The translations under genes were made by a program, and so were the position numbers. 64,000 nt of DNA, taken from NCBI GenBank assembly GCA_016720935.1, contig JADKJP010000007.1, positions 496,001 to 560,000 of the forward strand, written 5' to 3'. Below are positions 1 through 10,000 of this stretch, piece by piece; positions within the stretch are counted from its first letter, which is position 1; each line of letters opens with the position of its first letter. This DNA is from Bacteroidota bacterium (GTDB lineage: Bacteria; Bacteroidota; Bacteroidia; AKYH767-A; 2013-40CM-41-45). Below the pieces are notes generated by a model that made no database searches, was not told where the DNA came from, and saw only the letters and a list, made by a program, of their open reading frames with translations.

Positions 1-752
1 ATTTGTTCCGGGCTGTGGTGGTGGTCATGTCATTGGCACTCATCCTGTTCTTTTTCAAAGAATTCCTTTTCGACGGAGTCTTACTTGCTCCGAAGAATCC
101 GAATTTCATTACTTACAGATTGCTTTGTCAGTTATCAGACAAACTGAATCTCGGTGACGATCTGTGCATCACAACAAGTCCGTTTATCCTCATCAGCACC
201 GACATTTCAGCGCAGTTCACCACACACATGTGGGTGGCTTTTATCGCAGGACTGGTTTGCGGATTCCCTTATGTTGTCTGGGAATTGTGGAGATTCATCA
301 AGCCCGCATTGCATGAAAAGGAACGTCGTTATGCTACAGGGATTGTGTTCTATACTTCCTTCCTGTTTTTGCTTGGAGTGATGTTCGGTTATTACATCAT
401 CACACCGATGACGGTCAATTTCCTTGGGAATTATCAGGTGAGCACTGAAGTTAAAAATACGATTACACTGGATTCCTTCATATCAACAGTCACTACGATG
501 ACCCTGCTTACCGGTATTGTCTTTGAATTACCGATTGTCGTTTACTTCATGACACAAGTTGGGATTCTTACGCCGACTTTCATGCGTACGTATCGCCGGC
601 ACGCGGTTGTGGTGATTCTGATTCTGGCAGCTGTGATCACACCAACTTCTGACGCGACTACACTGATCATGGTGGCGCTTCCGCTTTATTTCCTGTATGA
701 GGTCAGTATATTTGTGAGTGCTTATGTCATTCGTGGTAAGAGTAAAGCATAA
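1..752 (+). CDS. tatC: Sec-independent protein translocase TatC (5'-truncated)
   Basis: TatC is the polytopic receptor of the twin-arginine translocase, which exports folded proteins across the inner membrane. The reading frame is open from the first base of the window, and the first in-frame TTG at base 3 is not a real start. The visible product (about 249 residues) begins just before transmembrane segment 1 and lacks the usual HLEELR-type N-terminus, so only a few tens of residues are missing upstream. Several hydrophobic segments are clear, and the family stretch FELPIVVYF followed by TPTFMRTYRR is present. It is followed 11 bases later by an AhpD-like gene and later by lptB. From memory of Bacteroidota genomes, tatC, a carboxymuconolactone-decarboxylase-like gene and lptB are often neighbours. 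Confidence 0.93.
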   Translation, partial: LFRAVVVVMSLALILFFFKEFLFDGVLLAPKNPNFITYRLLCQLSDKLNLGDDLCITTSPFILISTDISAQFTTHMWVAFIAGLVCGFPYVVWELWRFIKPALHEKERRYATGIVFYTSFLFLLGVMFGYYIITPMTVNFLGNYQVSTEVKNTITLDSFISTVTTMTLLTGIVFELPIVVYFMTQVGILTPTFMRTYRRHAVVVILILAAVITPTSDATTLIMVALPLYFLYEVSIFVSAYVIRGKSKA

Positions 753-763
753 AACATTCCATC

Positions 764-1108
764 ATGCAAGACGCAGTTAAAGAATTCAATGCTTACAGGA
801 GCCGGATGAATGAACGCATCCTGGATGCCGACAACCTTGTTATCAAACGTCTGTTCAACCTCGACACAAATACCTATGCTCCCGGCGCGCTTTCCGTAAA
901 AGTGAAAGAACTGATGGGACTGGTCGCCTCCATGGTGCTCCGTTGCGATGATTGCATCAAGTATCATTTGGGTAAATGCAAAGAAGAAGGCGTTACCACT
1001 GAAGAACTCTTTGAAGTATTTGCCGTCGCGAATATTGTTGGCGGCACAATTGTGATCCCGCATTTGCGCAGAGCCGTAGAGTACTGGGATGAATTGAATA
1101 AAGTTTGA
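764..1108 (+). CDS. Carboxymuconolactone decarboxylase / AhpD-like protein
   Basis: This is a 114-residue all-helical protein of the CMD/AhpD family. The AhpD-type redox motif is intact, with C61, C64 and H68 in RCDDCIKYHL. This favours a peroxidase-linked thiol-disulfide function over the lactone decarboxylase role that gave the family its name. The length fits a single CMD domain. ATG at 764 lies 11 bases after the tatC stop, so co-transcription is likely. The substrate or redox partner cannot be told from sequence. Confidence 0.85.
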   Translation: MQDAVKEFNAYRSRMNERILDADNLVIKRLFNLDTNTYAPGALSVKVKELMGLVASMVLRCDDCIKYHLGKCKEEGVTTEELFEVFAVANIVGGTIVIPHLRRAVEYWDELNKV

Positions 1109-1149
1109 TTCCCGTTGTGATCCGGATCCCCTGACCGGTTATTTTGTCT

Positions 1150-3630
1150 ATGTATAGAAACGCACTCTTACTTTTATTTTCACTCTCGTTTTTACTCTCT
1201 TTCCCATCCGATTCTGTCGGACAAGTTACGAGAGTGAGTGGTCGTGTGTATGATCCTTTGACGAATGAACCGATCGCTTTCGCGAGTGTTTTATTCATGG
1301 GAACATCCACCGGTAAAAACACAGACATAGACGGAAACTTCAGTATTGAAACGATGGAATCGGTGGATAGTATCCGCGTATCCTTTATCGGTTATTTACC
1401 CACCACACTGCATGTACAGAAACACAAGGTGCAGGTAATGAATATTGCCTTGCGTGCGAACAAGTTTGATTTGCCGGAGGTGGTGATCAAAGCGGGAGAA
1501 AATCCGGCGATTATTCTGCTTAGAAAAGTGATCGAGAACAAACCGAAAAACGATCGCAGCGAGTTGAAGGCATTTCAGTATGAATCGTACAACAAGCTGG
1601 AATTTGACATCAATAACATCACCAATAAATTCAAAAAGAAACGTCTGTTCCGTCCATTCCAGTTTGTCTTTGACAATATAGATTCCTCTTCCACCAACAA
1701 AACACCATATCTGCCGGTCTTTCTGACGGAAACAGTTTCCGATGTATATTTTCGATCTGATCCTACACATCGAAAAGAAATTATCAAAGCGAGTAAAATA
1801 TCCGGGGTAGAAAATGAAACTGTTTCGCAATACCTCGGAGATTTGTATTCAAACATCAACATCTACGACAATTACATTTACCTGTTCCAAAAAGGCTTTG
1901 TGAGTCCGATTGCAGGTCTTTCACAATTGTATTACAAATACTCTCTGATGGACAGCGCATTTCTGGGTGACAGATGGTGTTACAAAGTAACCTTTCATCC
2001 GCGACGCAAACAGGAGCTGACCTTTAATGGTGAAATGTGGATCGCGGATACTTCCTTCGCCATTCGTAAAATCAATATGCGCATTGCGAGTGACGCGAAT
2101 ATCAATTTCATTGAAGACCTTGCCCTTGTTCATGATTACGATTATGTAAACAATGAACACTGGATGCTCACCAAAGAAGTGCTGGTAGTGAATCTTGCTC
2201 CAACGGAAACCAAATCAAAACAAACTACAGGTTTCATTGGCCGGAAAACGACCTATTACAGGAAGTTTTTGTTGAATCAACCAAAAGACGATTCCTTTTT
2301 CAAAGGCTCGGAAGTGGATCTTGTTGAGGGAGCAAAAAAGCAGAACCTTTCTTTCTGGGATTCGACGCGTGCGGAAAGTCTGACCAAAAATGAACGTGCG
2401 ATTTATTCAATGATCGACACGATCAAAACAATTCCTGCCTACAAGCGATATGCCGACATGGTGAAAATTTTCGCGACGGGTTATAAAGCGGCAGGACTGG
2501 TGGAGATCGGACCGATATTCACTTTTCTCAGTACAAATTCTGTTGAAGGAATACGGCTGAGATTTGGCGGACAGACCAGCAATAAATTCAGCGAATGGCT
2601 TGTGCTCGATGGTTATGGAGCTTATGGAACGAAGGATGAACGTTTCAAATACGGTGGTACTGCCCGATATTTCATCAGTAAAAAACCCAGAGTCATACTT
2701 GGCGGAGCTTATAAGCATGATGTGGAGCAATTGGGAAAAAGTCCGAACGCTTTCGCGGATGATAATTTCTTCGCTACGATTTTCAGACGGGAACAAAGCA
2801 ATAAACTCAACGATATCAATCAGGGAAGAATCTATCTTGAAAATGAATGGATAGAAGGCTTCACGAATCGTCTCACTCTGGCGCACAGTGAATACATTCC
2901 GCTTGGCAATCTTGATTTCACCTATTATCTGAACGACGCGAAAACGGATTCATCCAATCGTATAAAAAATACGGAACTGAGTTTTTATATGCGATTTGCA
3001 TACAAAGAAAGATTTGTAAGCGGAAAAGTGGACAGGATCTCCCTGGGAACACGTTATCCTGTGATTCATCTGCAATATTCTAAAGGAATAAAAGATGTGA
3101 TTTATAGTTCTTTTGAATATGACAAATTGCGATTGAAAGTGGATGATGATTTGTATCTCGGAAATTTCGGGATCCTGAGTTATAGTGTTGAAGCGGCGAA
3201 GATTTTCCAGGCACTACCCTATCCATTGCTCTTTATTCATCCGGGGAACAATTCATTTGTCTATGATAAAGCCGCTTTTAACCTCATGGATTATTATGAA
3301 TTTGTGAGTGACGAATACATCAGTTTCAAGGCGGAGCAACATTTTGGTGGAATTTTTCTTGATCGTATTCCTGCTTTGCGCAAATTGAAATGGAGAGAAG
3401 TGGCAACATTCAGTGCAGTATCCGGCAGACTGTCCTCAAAAAACAGAGTGTTGCTTTCGAACCCGAATGTATTTTACAATCTTGAGAAAAAGCCATATGC
3501 CGAATTTGGTGTAGGTATTGAGAATATCTTCAAAGTCTTACGGATAGACAATATCTGGCGTTTATCCTATCTTGATCACCCGGGTATTTCAAAGGTGGCA
3601 ATTTTAGGAACCGTTTCCTTTTCCTTCTGA
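1150..3630 (+). CDS. DUF5686 outer-membrane protein with carboxypeptidase-regulatory-like domain
   Basis: This 826-residue protein has a signal peptide (about residues 1-25). Next comes a CarboxypepD_reg-like beta-sandwich (about 27-105: VSGRVYDPLTNEPIAFASV through SIRVSFIGYLP), the plug-proximal domain typical of Bacteroidota outer-membrane proteins. The rest is a long DUF5686 region rich in alternating aromatic and polar residues, probably an outer-membrane beta-barrel, ending in FSF as barrels often do. The frame opens at a TTG at 1144, but ATG 1150 directly precedes the signal peptide and is preferred. The function of DUF5686 is unknown; similar proteins are large outer-membrane components without a TonB box. 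It lies between the AhpD-like gene and lptB. Confidence 0.82.
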   Translation: MYRNALLLLFSLSFLLSFPSDSVGQVTRVSGRVYDPLTNEPIAFASVLFMGTSTGKNTDIDGNFSIETMESVDSIRVSFIGYLPTTLHVQKHKVQVMNIALRANKFDLPEVVIKAGENPAIILLRKVIENKPKNDRSELKAFQYESYNKLEFDINNITNKFKKKRLFRPFQFVFDNIDSSSTNKTPYLPVFLTETVSDVYFRSDPTHRKEIIKASKISGVENETVSQYLGDLYSNINIYDNYIYLFQKGFVSPIAGLSQLYYKYSLMDSAFLGDRWCYKVTFHPRRKQELTFNGEMWIADTSFAIRKINMRIASDANINFIEDLALVHDYDYVNNEHWMLTKEVLVVNLAPTETKSKQTTGFIGRKTTYYRKFLLNQPKDDSFFKGSEVDLVEGAKKQNLSFWDSTRAESLTKNERAIYSMIDTIKTIPAYKRYADMVKIFATGYKAAGLVEIGPIFTFLSTNSVEGIRLRFGGQTSNKFSEWLVLDGYGAYGTKDERFKYGGTARYFISKKPRVILGGAYKHDVEQLGKSPNAFADDNFFATIFRREQSNKLNDINQGRIYLENEWIEGFTNRLTLAHSEYIPLGNLDFTYYLNDAKTDSSNRIKNTELSFYMRFAYKERFVSGKVDRISLGTRYPVIHLQYSKGIKDVIYSSFEYDKLRLKVDDDLYLGNFGILSYSVEAAKIFQALPYPLLFIHPGNNSFVYDKAAFNLMDYYEFVSDEYISFKAEQHFGGIFLDRIPALRKLKWREVATFSAVSGRLSSKNRVLLSNPNVFYNLEKKPYAEFGVGIENIFKVLRIDNIWRLSYLDHPGISKVAILGTVSFSF

Positions 3631-3632
3631 TT

Positions 3633-3662
3633 TTGGAGGATTGATGGGAATAATCATCTTTG
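3633..3662 (+). promoter_or_regulatory. Bacteroidota-type promoter upstream of lptB
   Basis: TTG (3633-3635), 19 bases, then CATCTTTG (3655-3662) match the -33/-7 pattern TTG-N19-TAnnTTTG with one mismatch. The expected transcription start is about 65 bases before the lptB ATG. Confidence 0.4.
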
Positions 3663-3731
3663 CAGGATAATTGACCGAAGGCGATGTAATGCCAGAATTC
3701 AGGTCACACAGTATTTCATCAACAGGAAAAC

Positions 3732-4457
3732 ATGTTATTACGCTCTGAAAACCTGATCAAACGTTACAAGCAACGTACTGTTGTTGACAATGTATCAATT
3801 GAGGTACGTCAGGGTGAAATTGTTGGTTTGCTGGGTCCAAATGGAGCCGGGAAGACCACCTCTTTTTACATGATTGTTGGTCTGATCAAACCGAATGAGG
3901 GCAAAATTTACCTGGATGAACAGGAGATTACAAATCTTCCGATGTATAAAAGGTCTCAGTTGGGAATTGGCTATCTGGCTCAGGAAGCTTCTGTTTTTCG
4001 GAAATTGAGTGTCGAAGACAATATCAAAGCCGTGCTGGAGATGACCAAACTAAGCAAGAGCCAGCAAAGTGAGAAGCTCGAGTCATTGCTGCAGGAGTTT
4101 GGTTTGAACCGAATCCGGAAAAACCGTGGTGATTTGTTATCCGGTGGAGAAAGACGTCGGACTGAAATTGCACGTGCTCTGGCTGTTGACCCAAAATTTA
4201 TTCTACTGGACGAACCTTTCGCCGGTGTAGACCCGATCGCTGTGGAAGACATCCAAAGCATCGTTTCGCTTTTGAAACATCGTAACATTGGTGTATTGAT
4301 CACTGATCACAACGTTCACGAAACGCTGACCATTACTGATCGGGCTTACCTTTTGTTTGAAGGAAGAATTTTGAAAGCGGGTACCGCGGAAGAACTTGCA
4401 GCTGATGAACAGGTACGGAAAGTCTACCTCGGACAGAATTTTGAACTGAGAAAATGA
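3732..4457 (+). CDS. lptB: LPS export ABC transporter ATP-binding protein LptB
   Basis: LptB is the cytoplasmic ATPase that, with LptF/LptG, extracts lipopolysaccharide from the inner membrane for transport across the periplasm. The 241-residue product has Walker A GPNGAGKTT (35-43), a Q-loop region with the LptB-typical GYLAQEASVFRKL (about 80-92), signature LSGGE (136-140), Walker B ILLDEP (about 157-162) and switch H193. Length and the motif AGVDPIAVEDIQ are those of LptB rather than of LivG-type ATPases. The ATG is followed at once by the family N-terminus. It has its own likely promoter at 3633-3662. Confidence 0.93.
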   Translation: MLLRSENLIKRYKQRTVVDNVSIEVRQGEIVGLLGPNGAGKTTSFYMIVGLIKPNEGKIYLDEQEITNLPMYKRSQLGIGYLAQEASVFRKLSVEDNIKAVLEMTKLSKSQQSEKLESLLQEFGLNRIRKNRGDLLSGGERRRTEIARALAVDPKFILLDEPFAGVDPIAVEDIQSIVSLLKHRNIGVLITDHNVHETLTITDRAYLLFEGRILKAGTAEELAADEQVRKVYLGQNFELRK

Positions 4458-4522
4458 GGGTTCCGGCTTTTTGAAGATCTGATCTACTTCCGGTACGATA
4501 CCCTTTTTAGAAAAAGTCTGAT

Positions 4523-4777
4523 TTATTTCACTTCAACCAGTTCAAAATGGTAGGACTCCATGATTGGATTGGAGAGCAATTTTTTACAGGCATCATCAAC
4601 TTTGGAGCGAGCCTCTTCAGGGTTTCCGGCTTCTATTTCAAGGGTGATGTGTTTCCCGATTCTCACGTTATCAATCTTGCTCAGGCCCATATTTGTCAAT
4701 CCGTGACGAACGGCTTTCCCTTGCGGGTCCAAAAGTGCCTTAAGAGGCATCACATCAATTTCGGCTGTAAATTTCAT
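4523..4777 (-). CDS. purS: Phosphoribosylformylglycinamidine synthase subunit PurS
   Basis: PurS is the small bridging subunit that joins the glutaminase PurQ to small PurL in the fourth step of purine synthesis (FGAR to FGAM). The 84-residue product has the family pattern: a starting beta strand (MKFTAEIDVMPLKALLDPQG), then GLTNMGLSKIDNVRIGK and the C-terminal ACKKLLSNPIMESYHF. It implies that this organism uses the three-subunit enzyme, with PurL and PurQ encoded outside the window. It starts 9 bases after the pssA stop on the same strand, so the two are probably co-transcribed although functionally unrelated. Confidence 0.9.
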   Translation of the reverse strand: MKFTAEIDVMPLKALLDPQGKAVRHGLTNMGLSKIDNVRIGKHITLEIEAGNPEEARSKVDDACKKLLSNPIMESYHFELVEVK

Positions 4778-4786
4778 TGCTTGGAA

Positions 4787-5518
4787 TTATGAAGGTGTTT
4801 TCCTGAATTTATTCTGAATGATGGACAAAAGTACATAACAGAAAATTATCAGGGGAATTGCCGCGTATAAAAATATCGGGATCAGAATCGCGGAGATAAG
4901 GAGGAGGATATACTGGTATTGATTCTTTTTGAATGCAAAGCTTTTGAACTTGAGGGCAAACAGAGGAATTTCCGAAACCAGCAAAAAAGAGACAACAACA
5001 GAGACCAGTAGGATAAAAACCGGGTTCAGAAGTAAGGGGCTGAATCGGGGAGCATCCTGGGAAATCATGAGCGGAAAGGAGATGATGAGCAGGGTATTTG
5101 CCGGCGTCGGGAGGCCTATGAAGGAGTCAGTCTGACGCGTATCGATATTAAATTTTGCCAGACGAATCGCGGAAAATGCAGTGATGATAAAAGGAAAAAA
5201 CTGTAAAATTTGTACTAAAGTATGAGATTCGATGATAGATGATAAGTTGGACATTTGCAGCATTTTAAACATCATCACCCCCGGTAAAAAACCGAAGCTG
5301 ATTACGTCTGCAAGTGAGTCCAGCTCCTTCCCGATTGGGGAGGATACATTAAGTGCCCGGGCCATCATTCCGTCCATCAGATCAAAGAAAGCTGAGATGA
5401 AAACAAGGTAAGCCGCCCATTCAAGATGGTTGCGAAAAACCATGACAATGGCCACTGCTCCACAAAGCAAATTGAGGCAGGTAAGGAAATTGGGAATCTG
5501 GCGACGTATAAAATTCAT
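4787..5518 (-). CDS. pssA: CDP-diacylglycerol--serine O-phosphatidyltransferase
   Basis: This integral membrane enzyme makes phosphatidylserine from CDP-diacylglycerol and serine, the precursor of phosphatidylethanolamine. The CDP-alcohol phosphatidyltransferase signature DG-x2-AR-x8-G-x3-D-x3-D is complete (about residues 49-71, from DGMMAR to GKELDSLAD). Several transmembrane helices follow. The frame opens at a TTG (5525-5527), but that codon is part of a -7-like box TAATTTTG (5525-5532 on the opposite strand). ATG at 5518 is therefore chosen, giving 243 residues and possibly a leaderless message. It is followed closely by purS. Confidence 0.9.
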   Translation of the reverse strand: MNFIRRQIPNFLTCLNLLCGAVAIVMVFRNHLEWAAYLVFISAFFDLMDGMMARALNVSSPIGKELDSLADVISFGFLPGVMMFKMLQMSNLSSIIESHTLVQILQFFPFIITAFSAIRLAKFNIDTRQTDSFIGLPTPANTLLIISFPLMISQDAPRFSPLLLNPVFILLVSVVVSFLLVSEIPLFALKFKSFAFKKNQYQYILLLISAILIPIFLYAAIPLIIFCYVLLSIIQNKFRKTPS

Positions 5519-5892
5519 CCGGCTCAAAATTAGTTTTTCTGTGAATTCTCTGCAGGTTTCGTAAAAAAATAGACTGCGTGTATTGTTTAGTTTTGAGTAC
5601 GCTGATTCCAGGCCGAAAATGACAAATCATCCGGCTTCAGAATTTCAAACATTTTGAGTGTTTCAGATGTTGGTAACATCTCTTTGTACCCTGTTAATAT
5701 TGGCCATTTTTCGCCCCTGTTTCCTGTATCTTTTCCTCCTTATTACGGTATAACTATTCACCTCCGAAATACAGTCGTTGGCGTAATGTGACAAAGCTGT
5801 ATGGACTTGAAAATGGTAATTTTACAATAGAACTTAAGAACAATAAAAGCAGGGCCATGCCGTTTGGTTTGGTATCCTAATTTGACAAGCAT
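5519..5892. other. Intergenic region between divergent pssA and porV2-like gene
   Basis: This is 374 bases without a supported gene. It contains the -7-like box for pssA (5525-5532, reverse strand). A stretch open from 5698 to a TAA at 5878-5880 on the plus strand has no ATG. Its last 38 or so codons read like protein, but no start or family can be assigned. No clear -33/-7 pair is seen for the plus-strand gene. Confidence 0.5.
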
Positions 5893-6960
5893 ATGCACTT
5901 CAAAAAAACTCTACTTTCCGGTTCTCTCCTCTTCCTCTCCTTTCATTTGTTTGCGCAGACGCCCAAATACAGTAATGAGTTTTTATCGATTGGAGTGGGT
6001 GGAAAACCGATGGGATTGTCGGGGGCAGTAGTTGCCGGTGTTGACGATGCCACTTCCGCTGTGTGGAATCCGGCAGGTTTAACCGGTATTGAAGGCAATC
6101 TTCAGATTGCCGCAATGCATGCTGAGCTTTTCGCGGGAATTTCAAAATTCGATTATGCAACGCTTGCCACCAAAATCGATTCTTCAAGAACGCTTGGTTT
6201 CTCGATCATCCGGTTTGGAACTGATGATATTCCAAACACATTGGATCTGATTGATGCCTCCGGTGTCATTGATTATTCCAAAATCAAATCCTTCTCGATC
6301 GCTGACTATGCCTTTGTGTTCAGCTATGCCAAGATCTCAAAGATTGCCGGGCTGAGGTTTGGCGGAAATGCCAAAATAATCCATCGCAAAGCGGGTGATT
6401 TCGGTAAGGCCTGGGGTTTTGGTTTTGATCTTGGAGCTCAGTTCCATAGTAACGGTTGGGAATTTGGTTTGATGGCAAAAGATGTCACTTCCACTTTCAA
6501 TGCCTGGAGTTACAATACAGATCTTCTCGAAGAGACTTACAGCAAAACCGGAAATGAAATTCCGAAAAATACAACTGAAATTACCTTACCCAAACTAATT
6601 CTCGGAGTCGGTTACCGTTATGAATTTACCAAAAAGATCTCCGGACGAATTGAGCTGGATGCTGATATGACTTTTGACGGGCAACGGAATGTGTTGATCA
6701 GTTCCAATCCGGTGAGTGTCGATCCTCATTTCGGTTTGGAGATAGGTTATGCCAATTTCATTTTTCTACGAGGTGGAATTCAAAATATCCAGAGTGTGAA
6801 AGAATTTGACGGAACAAGCAGTACAATCGTGCAGCCCAACATGGGTCTGGGTCTCAAAATTGGTAAACTCACCATTGATTACGCATTGACGAACATTGGC
6901 CAGGAGACATTGAATTCAAATGTATTTTCATTAAAACTGGACATCTACAAACACAAATAA
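5893..6960 (+). CDS. PorV/PorQ-family outer-membrane protein (PorV2-like)
   Basis: This 355-residue protein has a signal peptide (cleavage probably after LFAQ, about residue 22). It then has the PorV/PorQ family start: SIGVGGKPMGLSGA, followed by DDATSAVWNPAGL. Such proteins are FadL-like 14-stranded outer-membrane barrels; PorV shuttles T9SS cargo from the translocon to the PorU sortase. The alternating strands continue to the C-terminal LKLDIYKHK. It sits 55 bases upstream of a large C25 peptidase gene, the arrangement expected of a PorV2/PorU2 pair. Canonical PorV or PorQ are alternatives, but the neighbour argues for the PorV2 type. Confidence 0.75.
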   Translation: MHFKKTLLSGSLLFLSFHLFAQTPKYSNEFLSIGVGGKPMGLSGAVVAGVDDATSAVWNPAGLTGIEGNLQIAAMHAELFAGISKFDYATLATKIDSSRTLGFSIIRFGTDDIPNTLDLIDASGVIDYSKIKSFSIADYAFVFSYAKISKIAGLRFGGNAKIIHRKAGDFGKAWGFGFDLGAQFHSNGWEFGLMAKDVTSTFNAWSYNTDLLEETYSKTGNEIPKNTTEITLPKLILGVGYRYEFTKKISGRIELDADMTFDGQRNVLISSNPVSVDPHFGLEIGYANFIFLRGGIQNIQSVKEFDGTSSTIVQPNMGLGLKIGKLTIDYALTNIGQETLNSNVFSLKLDIYKHK

Positions 6961-7015
6961 TCTTACAAGCAGCTTTCCATTTTCGAAAGCATATTGAAAA
7001 CGATAAAGGGCTATC

Positions 7016-10000
7016 ATGAAAAGAATTTTACTAAGCATTCTCATCTCCTTCTGCGCCTCTTGGTTATGGGCTCAACCGTACGAGAATTCCTGGATCAATT
7101 ACAGCCAGCCGTATTATAAGTTAAAAATTTCTTCTGAAGGAATTTACAGGATCAGTCAGCAGACCCTTCTGTTTGCCGGAGTGCAGGTTACCGGCAATGA
7201 CCCTCGCAAGATCCAGCTTTTTCACAATGGCGTGGAACAGTACATCTACATTCAGGGAGAAAGCGACGGAACTTTTGATGCAAATGATTTCATTGAATTT
7301 TATGGAGAAAAAAATGACGGTAGTCTGGATTCAAAACTATACGCCGATCCCAGCTGGCAGCCAACTCCCAGCTTCAGTTTGTTCACCGACACTTCTGTTT
7401 ATTTTATCACCATCAGCAATTCCGTCAACGGAAAAAGGCTGACCAGTGTGAATAACAACAATTACTCCGCTTACACTCCGAGTCCTTATTTCATCAAAGA
7501 ATCCTATCAGGATCCTGCGACACAAGGTGCAACCGGACGTTATATCGGATACAACAGAGGTATGACTTCCACTTCCATCGAGTACACTGAAAGTGAAGGC
7601 TGGTGTGATGTGTTTGGAAACTACCAGGCTGCAAATTATCCTTTGAACGTGAGCGTGAATACTGACAAGATGTATTCCAGCGGACCCAATGTGGAGATCA
7701 CAACCTGTGTCGGCGGGATCAATAACAATCCGCACAACATCAAGATTACTTTCCCTGGTGGAAATTTTACTGACACATATTATTCCCAATCCTTACGTGT
7801 TTATCCATTTTCAGTCTCCCCTGCTGTGTTCACCTCAGCAACTACTGCGTTCACTTACGATGTAACTACTCCCGTAAGTGCAACAAATCCGGAATACAGT
7901 TCTTTCTACTGGTTGTCGGTTCGTTATCCTCACACCTATGACCTTGAAGGAAGAAATACTTTTAAAATGTTTGTTCCGGATGATCCTTCCCAGAGTAAAA
8001 CATTGATGAACATCACCAACTTCAACCCTGCTGCCTCACCGATTTTGTATGATCTTACCAATCACAAAAGAATTTTAGTGTCACAATCCGGTGCAACATT
8101 CCAGGCATTGGTTGACAACGACGGAAATTCTTCTCCAAAGGTTTGTTACCTGAGCACGCCCGGTTCCATTCAATCGGTAACAAGTGTTAGTGGCATTAAT
8201 TACGTTTCTAATAATTTCGGTTACTTCAATAACCTTCAGACTGTCGCACGGGATTCCGCTTTCATTATCATCGCCCACCGTTCATTGTGGAATCAGGCTC
8301 AGAGTTATAAGTCATATCGTGATCAGACAACAAACAACAGGACAATTCTTTTGGACATTGATGAATTGTATGACCAATTTGCTTACGGAATTCAAAAACA
8401 TCCTTTGTCAATAAAAAACTTTATACACTTTACCCTCAATAGCTGGACAGTTGCTGCACCGCAAAACCTCCTGTTGCTTGGTAAATCTATTTCAGGTGCT
8501 GATTTCCGTGGCAACCCGGGTTTATTCTCACTCTGTCTTGTTCCTTCTTTTGGTGTTCCTACATCCGATCAATTGCTTACATCCGGAATAGATGGTTCTT
8601 TGTATGAACCTACAGTTCCTGTTGGACGTGTATCTGCAAGGACAGGATCAGAAGTTTCGGATTACTTAGCAAAAGTTCAGGAATACGAAGACGCACAAGC
8701 CGGTCCCCCACAACCCTGGATGAAAGAGATCCTGCATTTTGGTGGTGGTGATGATCTGGCACAGCAAAATTTGCTCTCAGGTTATCTTGACATTTTCAAA
8801 ACGGTAATGGAAGACAGTCTGTTTGGGGGTCACGTCACAACTTATCTGAAATACAACTCCAATCCTATCGTCATCAACCAAAGCGATTCACTGCAGGCAC
8901 AAATCGACTCCGGTATTGCTGTCATGACTTTCTTTGGTCATGCTTCAGGATCAGGGTTTGATCAAAGTACAGACGAACCTTCTGCATACAATAACCAGGG
9001 CCGTTATCCTGTAGTGATTGCCAACTCCTGTTTCGCGGGAGACTTCCATACTTACCAGAAAAGTGTAAGTGAAAAATTCGTTCTGGAACCAAGAAAAGCT
9101 GCTATCGCATTTATCGCGAGTGTCGGACAGGGAATTCCAAACGACCTCTACAATTATTCGAATGCTTTTTTTGAAAACGCCTCCTATTACAATTACGGTG
9201 CAACTATAGGTCAGTTGATGAAAAAAGCGATTGAAACCATTCAAATGCCGAATCAGGAGAATATTAAAATCGTTTGTAATGAAATGTCATTGCAGGGAGA
9301 CCCTTCCCTTCGACTGAATCATTTCGACAAACCTGATTATGCTGTTAACGAATCCAATATTTCTTTTTCTCCAAATGAAATCTCAACGGACCTTGACACA
9401 TTTACGGTTCATGTAACACTGCGGAATATCGGCAAAGCTGTTCAGGATTCATTTTATGTGCATGTGATCAGGACATTCCCTAACGGACTGGATTCAGTAT
9501 TTACTCTTAAACGCGGAAGATGTTATTATCAGGATACGATTAATCTGACGATGAAAACCGGTGGTTTCAACGCCGCTGGTGTCAACAAAGTCAGAGTTGA
9601 AATTGACCTTCCTGATTCCGTAGCTGAATACAATGACTACAGCAATAATTTTACATCTACGAATGTGTTCATCAAATCAAACGACATCATTCCGGTATAT
9701 CCTCCTCGTTTTGCAATTCACCCCTACTCTACAGTAACGCTTAAAGCAAGCACAGCAGATCCGCTGGCCGATGTCCGGAACTATCGTTTTGAAATTGATA
9801 CAGTAGATCTGAATGTTGTGGACTCTACACCCGGAATGCAACCCAGTCCGCAGTTTCGATTCACAGTGATCAGTGACAGTGGCGGTGTTTTCTCCTGGTC
9901 GCCTCCGAATCTTCAGTTAATCGATAGTACAGTTTACTTCTGGCGTGTCGCAAACGATTCCGTTACAATAGATACAGCCATATATAAATGGCAGCAAAGC

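Noticed and set aside
5698..5880. Plus-strand stretch upstream of the PorV2-like gene that reads like the C-terminus of a protein
   Set aside because: About 60 codons with no ATG and no recognised family. It could be a gene remnant, but one reading is not enough to call it.
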